Source of the DNA: an uncultured Bacillota bacterium
GTDB lineage: Bacteria > Bacillota > Clostridia > Christensenellales > QAND01
Reading direction: 5' to 3'
DNA length: 24,288 nucleotides
Assembly: GCA_905208455.1 (NCBI GenBank)
Contig: CAJLPK010000016.1
Coordinates: forward strand, 1 to 24,288
Part shown: one piece after another, positions 1 to 7,646 of the stretch
Layout: every line of letters begins with the position of its first letter
Numbering within the stretch: the first letter of the stretch is position 1
Notes under the pieces: generated by a model
Database searches by the model: none
Told to the model about the DNA's origin: nothing
The model's input: the letters and a program-made list of their open reading frames with translations, nothing else
Made by a program: the position numbers and the translations under genes

Positions 1-1271
1 TGGAGGTGGTTTCCCATCAAGGCAATGGCAAGGTACGCTGCATCGCCTTGGGGGCAACTGAAGGAATGTATATCGGGCAGCCGGTTGAGGACACCGGCGG
101 TCCCATCAGCGTTCCGGTTGGCGAAGCTGTCTTAGGGCGTACCGTCAATGCGCTTGGCGAGCCCATCGACGGCAAAGGCCCGATCCAAGCAGAGCGGCAT
201 AGCATTCATCAGGCGCCGCCGCCGTTGGCCGAGCAGACCCCTTCTACACAAATGTTTGAAACCGGCATCAAGGTCATTGATTTACTGGCTCCTTATGCGA
301 GAGGCGGGAAGATCGGCCTATTTGGCGGCGCAGGCGTCGGCAAGACTGTGTTGATTATGGAACTGATCCATAATGTCGCCTCCTCGCATGGCGGCATGTC
401 CATTTTTGCCGGTGTCGGGGAACGCTCCCGTGAGGGCAACGACCTGATGCAGGAAATGGAGCGCACTGGCGTTTTGGAAAAAACAGCGCTTGCTTTCGGC
501 CAGATGAATGAGCCGCCGGGGGCCCGTATGCGTGTAGCACTGACAGGGTTGACCATGGCAGAATATTTCCGCGATGTGCAGCACCAAAATATGCTGCTGT
601 TTATTGATAATATCTTCCGTTATGTACAGGCTGGGTCCGAGGTGTCTGCGTTGCTGGGCCGTCTTCCCTCTGCTGTGGGTTACCAGCCCACTCTAGCTAC
701 CGAGCTTGGCGAATTGGAGGAGCGTATCACTTCCACGACCCAGGGATCTATTACCTCCGTACAGGCCGTCTATGTGCCGGCAGACGACTTGACAGACCCG
801 GCCCCGGCGACCACCTTTACTCATTTGGATGCCACGACCGTGCTTTCACGCCGTATCGTAGAAATGGGTATCTATCCTTCGGTGGACCCCCTGGAATCCA
901 GTTCCCGTATTCTGGATCCTCACATCGTTGGGCAGGAGCACTATCGTGTAGCCCGTGAGGTGCAAAAGCTTTTGCAGCGTTATCGTGAGCTGCAGGACAT
1001 TTTGGCCATTCTTGGTATGGATGAGCTCGCTGAGGAGGACCGCATCGCGATCCATCGCGCCCGCCGCATTCAACGGTTTTTGTCTCAGCCGATGTTTATG
1101 GCGGAGGTATTTACCGGCGTGCCCGGCCAATATGTGCCGATTGGGGATACCGTTGAATCCTTTGCCCAAATCGTCGACGGCAAATGCGACGACCTGCCTG
1201 AGCAGGCTTTCTACCAAGCTGGCAATATAGATGATGTGCGCAAAAAGGCGCGCGATGAGGAGATGGCATAA
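1..1271 (+). CDS. atpD: F1Fo ATP synthase subunit beta (5' partial)
   Basis: This is the catalytic beta subunit of the F1 sector, which makes ATP from ADP and phosphate using the rotation driven by the ion gradient. The frame is open from the first full codon at position 3, so the true start lies upstream and roughly 45-50 N-terminal residues are missing compared with the usual 460-480. Visible motifs in order are the Walker A loop GGAGVGKT, the catalytic-glutamate segment GERSREGND, the Walker B/adenine region FIDNIFRYVQAGSEVSALL (family usually has RFTQ), and MDELAEEDR, matching the DELSEED lever. The stop is directly followed by the atpC ATG with no spacer, typical of the end of an atp operon. 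Confidence 0.97.
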   Translation, partial: EVVSHQGNGKVRCIALGATEGMYIGQPVEDTGGPISVPVGEAVLGRTVNALGEPIDGKGPIQAERHSIHQAPPPLAEQTPSTQMFETGIKVIDLLAPYARGGKIGLFGGAGVGKTVLIMELIHNVASSHGGMSIFAGVGERSREGNDLMQEMERTGVLEKTALAFGQMNEPPGARMRVALTGLTMAEYFRDVQHQNMLLFIDNIFRYVQAGSEVSALLGRLPSAVGYQPTLATELGELEERITSTTQGSITSVQAVYVPADDLTDPAPATTFTHLDATTVLSRRIVEMGIYPSVDPLESSSRILDPHIVGQEHYRVAREVQKLLQRYRELQDILAILGMDELAEEDRIAIHRARRIQRFLSQPMFMAEVFTGVPGQYVPIGDTVESFAQIVDGKCDDLPEQAFYQAGNIDDVRKKARDEEMA

Positions 1272-1685
1272 ATGGCCGATACCTTTTTATTGGAGATCGT
1301 GACGCCAGAGCGGGTTTTTATGCAAGATCAGGTAGAAATGGTCATTTTCAATACCAGTGATGGTGAAGTAGGCATCATGCCGCACCATGCAGATCTAGCG
1401 GCCGCCATTGTGGCCGGTCCTCTTCGGATACGCCGCAATGGAGAATGGAGTGAGGTCTTTATCTCTAACGGGTTCATTGAGATTTTTCTCGGCGCAGCGC
1501 ACATGCTGGTGCAAACTGCAGAATGGCCGGACGAAATCGACCGCCGGCGTGCTGAAAATGCCTTGGAGCGCGCCCAGCGCAGAATGCAGCATCAAAAAAG
1601 CCACCAGGATTTTTTGCGTGCCAAAGCCTCCATTGCACGTGCACTGGCTCGTATGCGCGTATTTGACGATACGCATAAATCTTAA
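1272..1685 (+). CDS. atpC: F1Fo ATP synthase subunit epsilon
   Basis: The 137-residue product fits the epsilon subunit, which joins the rotor and restrains ATP hydrolysis. The N-terminal beta-sandwich begins with LEIVTPERVF and carries the family signature GEVGIMPHHADL at about residues 36-47. The C-terminal third (about residues 90-133) is the charged two-helix region. The ATG abuts the atpD stop, and a GAGGAG ribosome binding site at 1257-1262 lies inside the end of atpD, so the two genes are probably translationally coupled. A terminator follows, making this the last gene of the operon. Confidence 0.95.
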   Translation: MADTFLLEIVTPERVFMQDQVEMVIFNTSDGEVGIMPHHADLAAAIVAGPLRIRRNGEWSEVFISNGFIEIFLGAAHMLVQTAEWPDEIDRRRAENALERAQRRMQHQKSHQDFLRAKASIARALARMRVFDDTHKS

Positions 1686-1694
1686 CGTGTCTGT

Positions 1695-1724
1695 AAAGAG
1701 CAAGCTTTTCCGTTTGCTCTTTTT
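1695..1724 (+). terminator. Rho-independent terminator of the atp operon
   Basis: An 11-bp stem (1695-1705 with 1712-1722, one G-T wobble) with a 6-nt loop runs into a T run, beginning 9 bases after the atpC stop. Confidence 0.85.
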
Positions 1725-1963
1725 AATACCATTAAGGCGTGTATCTGACGCTGTCTGCATCCCAAGCAGCATTGTGCGCTTTCCGCTTGGTTTCAGGCAA
1801 GAAGTCCATACATTGGCCTTATCGGCGGCTATAGATCGGCGGTGGTTCCCTGTCAGCTATACGCTGTGCTGATCGGTATCTGATCTGGCATAGAGATATA
1901 CATACGTTTTCTGCCGATGCCTTCCATAAATTTGCTTTTGGCAGTTACTTTTACCATAAAATC
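1725..1963. other. Intergenic stretch without recognisable gene
   Basis: This lies between the converging atp and prs terminators. Open frames here are short, lack a convincing ribosome binding site and show no family motif. I see no tRNA, riboswitch or strong hairpin. A small RNA cannot be excluded by eye. Confidence 0.6.
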
Positions 1964-1994
1964 AAAAAAGGCCCTGTTTTTTACAGGGCCTTTT
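1964..1994 (-). terminator. Terminator of prs (probably bidirectional)
   Basis: The arms AAAAGGCCCTG (1966-1976) and CAGGGCCTTTT (1984-1994) form a perfect stem around a 7-nt loop. An A run at 1964-1969 becomes the T run on the minus strand, and the plus-strand T run is also present. It starts 7 bases beyond the prs stop. Confidence 0.88.
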
Positions 1995-2000
1995 CCTCCT

Positions 2001-2999
2001 TTATACTTCCTCTCCGATATGCTCAATGATCTTCATCGGCACTTTGCTGAACAACGGGCTTACACTTTCCCTGTTGTTGATACGCATCACCGTTTCTGCG
2101 AACAACGGGGCCACAGAAATCAAATGGATTTTCTTACATTTCCGAATATACGGATTCTCTACGCTATCGGTGGAAATCAACATCTCTATGGGGCTGTTTT
2201 CAATGGCTTGTACCCCTTTTTCACGTATCAGCACATGGGACAGGCACGCATAGATATGGTTCGCACCCTTGCTCTTGAGCGCTTCTGCGATTTCCACGAG
2301 CGTCCCCCCGGAAATGGTAAAATCATCCACAATCAGACAATCCTTACCCTCTACATGGCCAATTACATCCAGCACTTTGGCCTTCTCATCATGCGCATAG
2401 CGGGTCTTATCGCCAATTGCCACCGGCAGTCCCAGGTAATCTGCATAGCCTCTGGCATCCTTGGCAAAGCCTGCATCCGGAGATACTACCACCAAATTAT
2501 CGGTAATGCCCAGCGACTTTACATATTCACACAGCATCGGCTTGGAATACAGATGATCGCTCGGCTTTTTGAAAAACCCTTGTACCTGCGGCGCATGGAG
2601 GTCCATCGTTACTACGCGGTCCGCCCCAGCCTGCTCAATAGCATCTGCACAAACCCTGGCGCGAATGGATACCCGGGGCTCGTCCTTTTTATCCCCCTTC
2701 GCATACCCAAAATAGGGAATCACTGCCGTCACCGAATTGGCGCTTGCACGCTTCATCGCATCCATCCAAAACAAAATCTCTACAAACTCGTTGTTTGGAT
2801 TCAAGCCGATTGGTTGTACAATGTATACGTCCTTGTCACGTACCGTTTCCTTAATCCGAACAAAAATATTCCCATCTGAAAACGTAATGACCTCACTGTC
2901 TCCCAACTCACATCCGATATATTCGCACATCCGGCGTGCAAAAGGTCTTCCTGTCGAGCCAGCAAAAATCTTGACATCTCCGTTCGCGTGCATTCTCAT
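2001..2999 (-). CDS. prs: Ribose-phosphate pyrophosphokinase (PRPP synthetase), divergent type
   Basis: The enzyme transfers pyrophosphate from ATP to ribose 5-phosphate to make PRPP for nucleotide, histidine and tryptophan synthesis. At 332 residues it has near-family length. Recognisable elements are FSDGNIFVRI near residue 40, DLHAPQVQGFF at 133-143, SPDAGFAKDARGYADYLG at about 173-190, DKTR at 197-200 (keeping the catalytic Lys and Arg), and the PRPP loop LIVDDFTISGGTL at 222-234. The PRPP loop and the ATP-site segment YAKGDKKDEPR differ clearly from the classical VDDMIDTAGTL and YARQDRK forms. The ATG at 2999 has GAAGGG about 6 bases upstream; an in-frame ATG at 2993 is possible. The gene has its own promoter and terminator. 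Confidence 0.92.
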   Translation of the reverse strand: MRMHANGDVKIFAGSTGRPFARRMCEYIGCELGDSEVITFSDGNIFVRIKETVRDKDVYIVQPIGLNPNNEFVEILFWMDAMKRASANSVTAVIPYFGYAKGDKKDEPRVSIRARVCADAIEQAGADRVVTMDLHAPQVQGFFKKPSDHLYSKPMLCEYVKSLGITDNLVVVSPDAGFAKDARGYADYLGLPVAIGDKTRYAHDEKAKVLDVIGHVEGKDCLIVDDFTISGGTLVEIAEALKSKGANHIYACLSHVLIREKGVQAIENSPIEMLISTDSVENPYIRKCKKIHLISVAPLFAETVMRINNRESVSPLFSKVPMKIIEHIGEEV

Positions 3000-3025
3000 C
3001 AGCGCCCTTCTCTAGCATTATCAAC

Positions 3026-3054
3026 ATTGTAACATCTAAAACGCTTTCATTCAA
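3026..3054 (-). promoter_or_regulatory. Sigma-A-type promoter of prs
   Basis: On the minus strand TTGAAT (3049-3054) and TACAAT (3026-3031) are separated by exactly 17 bases, 27 bases before the prs ATG. Confidence 0.65.
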
Positions 3055-3093
3055 CCGAACAAGCGCGTATTTCTGCGTTTTTTCGCACCCTTG

Positions 3094-3125
3094 AAAAAAG
3101 CAGCCGTCTCTAAGACGGCTGCTTT
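3094..3125 (-). terminator. Terminator of the tilS-hpt-ftsH transcript
   Basis: A perfect 13-bp stem (3097-3109 with 3113-3125) with a 3-nt loop lies 3 bases past the ftsH stop. The plus-strand A run from 3094 gives the T run on the minus strand. Confidence 0.9.
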
Positions 3126-3128
3126 CTT

Positions 3129-5093
3129 TTATTCTTCGGTCGTTTTCTCCTGATGTTCTTCCTTTTCTCCATCGTTTTCTGAAGACGCCAGGGGGTGAGC
3201 CGGCACGCCCTCTGCCAATGCCTCAGGCTGTTTTCCATCCATAATCTGCTCAAATTCCTCTGCCGTTAGCTTTTCCTTAACAATCAGCTGCTCTGCCAAT
3301 GCCTCCATCTTGTCCTTATGGGAGCGGATCAGGCTCAACGCAGTTTCCATGGCATTGTCCAAAATGCCGCGCACCTCTTCGTCAATGTCTGCCGCGACCT
3401 TTTCCGAATAAGACTTCTGATGGCCAAAATCACGGCCTAAGAACACTTCCTGGTCACTGTCTCCATAAAAGACTGAACCAATCTTTTCACTCATGCCATA
3501 TTCACGCACCATACGGCGGGCATTGCTGGTTGCATGCTTCAGGTCAGAATATGCACCAGTGGAAATTTCGCCCAGCATGACCTCCTCTGCCGCGCGTCCA
3601 CCCAAAGCCATGGCAATATCATCCAGAAGATAGCTTTTGGTTACATATTTTGTCTCTTCCGTAGGCAACGTCATGGTATAACCGCCTGCCTGCCCGCGCG
3701 GGATGATGGAAACCTCATGCACCGGGTTACAGTGCGGCAGCAGGTGCGCCACCAGCGCATGGCCGGATTCGTGATACGCCACCAGCTTTTTATCCTTTTC
3801 AGTCACCACGCTGGATTTTTTCTCCGGGCCCACCGTCACACGGTTGATCGCCTCCAGGATCTCCTGCATATGGATCTCGGATTTTCCCTTGCGCGCCGTT
3901 AGAATAGCCGCTTCATTCATCACGTTTTCCAGATCCGCCCCCGTAAAATACGGAGTGCGCTTGGCAACAGTGTGCAAATCCACATCCTCTGCTATGGGTT
4001 TGCCCTTGCTGTGCACCGCCAGAATCTCTTCACGTCCCTTGATATCCGGATAGTTTACCGTGATCTGCCTGTCGAACCGGCCGGGGCGCAGCAGCGCCGG
4101 GTCCAAAATATCCGGGCGGTTGGTCGCCGCAATGATGATAATGCCTTCGTTGGGCGCAAAGCCGTCCATCTCCACCAGTAACTGGTTCAAGGTCTGCTCT
4201 CTTTCATCATGGCCGCCGCCCATACCGGCGCCGCGATGGCGGCCCACCGCATCAATCTCATCAATAAAGATCATGCACGGACTGTTTTTCTTCGCCGTTT
4301 CAAACAAATCGCGGACACGGCTGGCCCCTACACCCACAAACATTTCTACAAAATCAGACCCGCTGATGGAATAAAACGGAACGCCCGCTTCTCCCGCCAC
4401 TGCTTTGGCCAGCAGTGTTTTCCCTGTGCCGGGAGGGCCTACCAGCAATACACCCTTCGGGATACGGGCTCCCAAATCGGCAAACTTTTTGGGATTCTTC
4501 AGGAAATCAACGACCTCCTGCAGCTCTTCCTTTTCCTCTTCCGCGCCCGCCACATCTTCAAAGGTCTTCTTATTCTTATCATCCAGGTTCACCTTGGCGC
4601 GCGAACGCCCAAAGTTCATCACCTTATTGCCGCCCTGTCCCTGCTGGTTCATCATATACCAGAGGAAACCAATCATCAAAATAGAGGTCAGCAGGTACGG
4701 CAGAATGGAAACCAGCCAGCTTTGCTCCGGCTTCGGCACAAAATCCAGCGTAATACCGGCATCCTGCGGGTTTGCAATATCCGGATGGTTCACCGAAAGC
4801 GCTTTTTCCAAATCCTCCATAAATACGGGGATGCTGGGCAGGTACGTTTCAAAATCCCAGTATTGCTCCGGGAAGCGCTCGATCTGCTCCTGCGTGGCGT
4901 CCTGCTTTAGCGCCTTTACCTCGTTTTGCATGATCTGCACACGCCCGATCTGCCCCTGTTCGATTTTCTTGATAAATACGGTGTATTCGATCTCCTGGCC
5001 TACCGTACCCGCCGGGGAAAACAGCATCGTGAGCGCCAGGATACATGCTAGCACCAGGATGAATGCTCCCGGTCCACGCATCATTTTCTTCAA
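3129..5093 (-). CDS. ftsH: ATP-dependent zinc metalloprotease FtsH
   Basis: FtsH is a membrane-anchored hexameric AAA+ protease that degrades misfolded membrane and regulatory proteins. From the chosen start (654 residues) there is an N-terminal membrane helix (about 10-28), an extracytoplasmic domain, a second helix (about 126-148), Walker A GPPGTGKT (219-226), Walker B FIDEID (about 276-281), the zinc-binding HESGH (441-445) and the third ligand region around D517. The acidic tail (about 620-654) is low complexity. The start is TTG at 5093: an AGGAGGA ribosome binding site at 5102-5108 sits 8 bases before it. The upstream TTG at 5120 would bury that site, and the ATG at 5084 is too far from it. 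Confidence 0.96.
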   Translation of the reverse strand: MKKMMRGPGAFILVLACILALTMLFSPAGTVGQEIEYTVFIKKIEQGQIGRVQIMQNEVKALKQDATQEQIERFPEQYWDFETYLPSIPVFMEDLEKALSVNHPDIANPQDAGITLDFVPKPEQSWLVSILPYLLTSILMIGFLWYMMNQQGQGGNKVMNFGRSRAKVNLDDKNKKTFEDVAGAEEEKEELQEVVDFLKNPKKFADLGARIPKGVLLVGPPGTGKTLLAKAVAGEAGVPFYSISGSDFVEMFVGVGASRVRDLFETAKKNSPCMIFIDEIDAVGRHRGAGMGGGHDEREQTLNQLLVEMDGFAPNEGIIIIAATNRPDILDPALLRPGRFDRQITVNYPDIKGREEILAVHSKGKPIAEDVDLHTVAKRTPYFTGADLENVMNEAAILTARKGKSEIHMQEILEAINRVTVGPEKKSSVVTEKDKKLVAYHESGHALVAHLLPHCNPVHEVSIIPRGQAGGYTMTLPTEETKYVTKSYLLDDIAMALGGRAAEEVMLGEISTGAYSDLKHATSNARRMVREYGMSEKIGSVFYGDSDQEVFLGRDFGHQKSYSEKVAADIDEEVRGILDNAMETALSLIRSHKDKMEALAEQLIVKEKLTAEEFEQIMDGKQPEALAEGVPAHPLASSENDGEKEEHQEKTTEE

Positions 5094-5101
5094 TGGAATG
5101 G

Positions 5102-5108
5102 TCCTCCT
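5102..5108 (-). promoter_or_regulatory. Ribosome binding site that fixes the ftsH start
   Basis: AGGAGGA on the minus strand lies 8 bases upstream of the TTG codon at 5093. It argues against longer start calls and implies a TTG initiation codon. Confidence 0.75.
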
Positions 5109-5132
5109 ATATCCTTGCAAATATTACTATTT

Positions 5133-5161
5133 AGAATACCATAATTTGGCGTAAACCTCAA
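5133..5161 (-). promoter_or_regulatory. Candidate internal promoter for ftsH
   Basis: In the 78-bp gap between hpt and ftsH, TTGAGG (5156-5161) and TATTCT (5133-5138) are 17 bases apart, with a TGN extension before the -10 element. The -35 and -10 matches are only four of six each. Confidence 0.45.
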
Positions 5162-5171
5162 TGTTTCCGCG

Positions 5172-5711
5172 CTATTTATACAATTCTTCCTTCAATACGC
5201 ATACCTCAGGCAGGTTGCGGTAGTGATTGTTATAATCCAGCCCATAGCCGACGACAAATTTATCCGGAATGGTAAATCCGCAATAATCCGGCGTGATGTC
5301 CACGCGGCGCCGTTCAGGCTTATCCAGCAAGGTAGCAATTTTCAACGAGGCCGGGTTTCTCACGCCCAGCATCTGCCGCAAACGGGACAGCGTGAGCCCC
5401 GTATCAATGATATCCTCCACCAGCAGCACATGCCTGCCGGAAATATCCACCTCAAAATCCTGCCGGATCTGTACGTTGCCGGTCGTCTCCGTGCCCTTTG
5501 CGTAGCTGGAAGCGGATAAAAACTCGATTGTCATCGGCAGGTCGATGTGTCTTGCCAGGTCTGCTGAGAAAATAAAAGACCCGCGCAGGATGCAAGCCAA
5601 GATGATCTCTTTGCCCCGGTAGTCCTCCGTGATTTTTCGTCCTAGCTGCGCTACCTTTTCTTGGATCTGCTCTCTGGATACCAATACGGATTCTATATCT
5701 GCCCTCAACAT
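5172..5711 (-). CDS. hpt: Hypoxanthine phosphoribosyltransferase
   Basis: The enzyme salvages hypoxanthine and guanine by attaching them to ribose phosphate from PRPP. The product is 179 residues, the normal bacterial length. Key elements are ILRGSFIFSADL (about 41-52), the flexible-loop segment SSYAKGT (about 68-74) and the PRPP-binding loop VEDIIDTGLTL (98-108). Near the C-terminus FVVGYGLDYNNHYRNLP is characteristic of the family. I chose the ATG at 5711 because GAGGAGG ends 7 bases upstream; this start overlaps the tilS stop by 7 bases, so translation is likely coupled. The tilS-hpt-ftsH order is conserved in Firmicutes. Confidence 0.95.
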   Translation of the reverse strand: MLRADIESVLVSREQIQEKVAQLGRKITEDYRGKEIILACILRGSFIFSADLARHIDLPMTIEFLSASSYAKGTETTGNVQIRQDFEVDISGRHVLLVEDIIDTGLTLSRLRQMLGVRNPASLKIATLLDKPERRRVDITPDYCGFTIPDKFVVGYGLDYNNHYRNLPEVCVLKEELYK

Positions 5712-7078
5712 GGCTGTTCCTCCTCTAAAGTATAGGTGAATCGCATGGCAATCATGCGCTTGCTCTGGTTTGTAATCTTTGCCAATCGGCTGCGCGCAAC
5801 GCCAACGACCCATAAAATCTGCCCTCCGCTTTCGATTACGGGAAAATGCCTGCGCACCATCATAGGCGTTTTTTCATCTGTATATAAATCTGACACTCTC
5901 TTTTGCCCGTACGGCATAGCCATTTTGTCGCCCGGCCTTTTCAGCCGCGCAGTACAGGGCCATTGGATCGCATCGGCATCAAAATACTGGATCCATGCCT
6001 GCTTTTCCGGGTACTGCGGCGGCTCCTCTGCCGGCATAACCTCCATGCGCCATGGCCCGATCGTTGTACATCCCTGTGCAAACTGCCCGGTGCTCTGGCT
6101 GCCAGCGGTTCGGAAAATTTCTAAATACCGTCCGCTTTTCGCACGCCAGCCGCACGCCAGCTCACACGCACCGTTTTCCTCTGCCAATTCCACCAGCGCA
6201 CGCACCATGCGCTCTTCCGTACGGATGCCCAGCCTTACAAGCGTTTGTCCTGCCCAGCGGCTTAGCACCGGCGCCGGCGCTAAACGCAAAACATCTTTAT
6301 CGTACCATACGCCCAGGCCTTTTTCTTCCCCGCGCTTCGCCTTGTTCTCTAAAGCGTCTACCATCGGCGCAAAATACGCTTCTTCTTCCGCTGCATGCTC
6401 AGCCAGCCGTGCCAATGCCTCTACGATCCTGGGGTTATAGGCTTGGCGCAATAAGGGTAGCAGCGTATGTCGGATGCGATTTCTCAGATAGGCCGGGTCA
6501 GCATTGCTTTTGTCCTCACAGTGTGCAATCCTGCAAGCCTCCATATAGCGCCGAATCTCCCGCTGGCCTATGGTAAGCATCGGGCGGATGATACGCCCGT
6601 TTTTCTCGGGGATCCCCTGCAGCCCCCTTATCCCTGTACCCCGTATTACATGCATCAGCACTGTTTCCGCCACATCATCCCGGTGGTGCGCGGTTACGAT
6701 CCACTCTTTTGGCTTCCTATGCGCTTCCAATACCTGGTATCGAAGGCGCCGTGCCGCCATCTCTATACTTTCTCCCCGTTTTTTCTGCTCATTCACCTGC
6801 AAACGCTCTACGTTCAAAGGGATCTTCCAGGCCCTGCAGGCTTTTTCCACCATCATGGCCTCATACTTGCTCTGCTTTCGCAAGCCATGGTCGATATGGA
6901 CGGCGCGCACTCTGCAGCCTTTTTGCCTGGCCTCTTCGGATAACGCATGCAGCAGCGCCATCGAATCCTTTCCCCCCGAAACAGCCACCAGCAAATGCGG
7001 CGCAGCTTCGCCTGTCAGCCGGCACAGCGTTTGATACAATGCCTGTGGAAGGCCGTTTTGCTCATAGTGTCTTGACAT
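5705..7078 (-). CDS. tilS: tRNA(Ile)-lysidine synthetase
   Basis: TilS modifies C34 of the CAU anticodon of minor tRNA-Ile to lysidine using ATP, converting it from AUG to AUA reading. The 457-residue product has the N-type ATP pyrophosphatase P-loop SGGKDS (34-39), VHIDHGLR (about 60-67) and HHRDDVAET (131-139), where most relatives have Gln instead of Val136. It also has RGTGIRGLQGI (146-156) and RNRIRHTLLP, followed by the substrate-binding and C-terminal TilS domains (about 385-457, LKRPGDKM region). AGGAGG lies 6 bases before the ATG. The start overlaps the upstream GNAT gene by 17 bases and the stop overlaps hpt. Confidence 0.95.
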   Translation of the reverse strand: MSRHYEQNGLPQALYQTLCRLTGEAAPHLLVAVSGGKDSMALLHALSEEARQKGCRVRAVHIDHGLRKQSKYEAMMVEKACRAWKIPLNVERLQVNEQKKRGESIEMAARRLRYQVLEAHRKPKEWIVTAHHRDDVAETVLMHVIRGTGIRGLQGIPEKNGRIIRPMLTIGQREIRRYMEACRIAHCEDKSNADPAYLRNRIRHTLLPLLRQAYNPRIVEALARLAEHAAEEEAYFAPMVDALENKAKRGEEKGLGVWYDKDVLRLAPAPVLSRWAGQTLVRLGIRTEERMVRALVELAEENGACELACGWRAKSGRYLEIFRTAGSQSTGQFAQGCTTIGPWRMEVMPAEEPPQYPEKQAWIQYFDADAIQWPCTARLKRPGDKMAMPYGQKRVSDLYTDEKTPMMVRRHFPVIESGGQILWVVGVARSRLAKITNQSKRMIAMRFTYTLEEEQPC

Positions 7079-7574
7079 AACGTACCTCCTTCAGCGGAAT
7101 CCCAATTTCAATCTCCTGATACGCGTGTGCAGAGCAAAATCCGTGTTTTTCATAAAATCTTCTCGCTCTTGCATTTTCCTCCAGCACCCAAATGGCAACG
7201 GTTTGGAATCCCATATCCTTCAATCTCTGCACGCAAAATAAAAAAGCCCATTTTGTAGCAGGCGTACCCCATACGCTGGGATGCATATAAAACGCATAGA
7301 TCTCTCCTTCATCCGCTGCTGCGTCCTGTTCATGGCTGTGTGCCAGCATCGCTAAGCCATATGGCTGGCCATCCTGGTAAAATAGATAACATTCCTGCCG
7401 GCTTTTCGGCAAAAACTCTGCCCATATCTTACTGCGCCGCGCCGGTGTGAACTCCCTGCGCTCCTTTTCCGGCACAATGCCCCGATATGCTCGCTGCCAG
7501 GAGGCCGCATGGATCTCTCCCAATATATCCGCCTGTGCAGCCGTCGCTTGTCTTGCTTGAAACTCCATATCCAT
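7062..7574 (-). CDS. GNAT-family N-acetyltransferase
   Basis: This 170-residue protein has the GNAT fold and presumably transfers an acetyl group from acetyl-CoA to an unknown amine. The N-terminal part (IHAASWQRAYRGIVP) and the C-terminal NARARRFYEKHGF, a typical GNAT motif B, are clear. The acetyl-CoA loop (HPSVWGTPATKWAF) is less canonical than the usual Q/R-x-x-G-x-G/A. I chose the ATG at 7574 because GGAGAAAGG lies just upstream; an in-frame TTG at 7604 has no such site. It is the first gene of the tilS-hpt-ftsH group and overlaps tilS by 17 bases. The substrate cannot be inferred; it may be unrelated to tRNA modification. Confidence 0.85.
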   Translation of the reverse strand: MDMEFQARQATAAQADILGEIHAASWQRAYRGIVPEKERREFTPARRSKIWAEFLPKSRQECYLFYQDGQPYGLAMLAHSHEQDAAADEGEIYAFYMHPSVWGTPATKWAFLFCVQRLKDMGFQTVAIWVLEENARARRFYEKHGFCSAHAYQEIEIGIPLKEVRYVKTL

Positions 7575-7615
7575 ATTGTACCTTTCTCCCTGGCCTTTAC
7601 GCAACCTCTGTCAAT

Positions 7616-7643
7616 AAAAAAAGGCCCTCCATAGGCCTTTTTT
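7616..7643 (-). terminator. Terminator of spoIIE
   Basis: A 10-bp stem, AAAAAAGGCC (7617-7626) with GGCCTTTTTT (7634-7643), lies 3 bases beyond the spoIIE stop. The minus-strand T run at 7616-7622 completes it. Confidence 0.85.
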
Positions 7644-7646
7644 CCT

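Noticed and set aside
1917..2879. A 320-codon open frame on the plus strand
   Set aside because: It is antisense to prs and crosses the prs terminator; the translation shows no recognisable motif.
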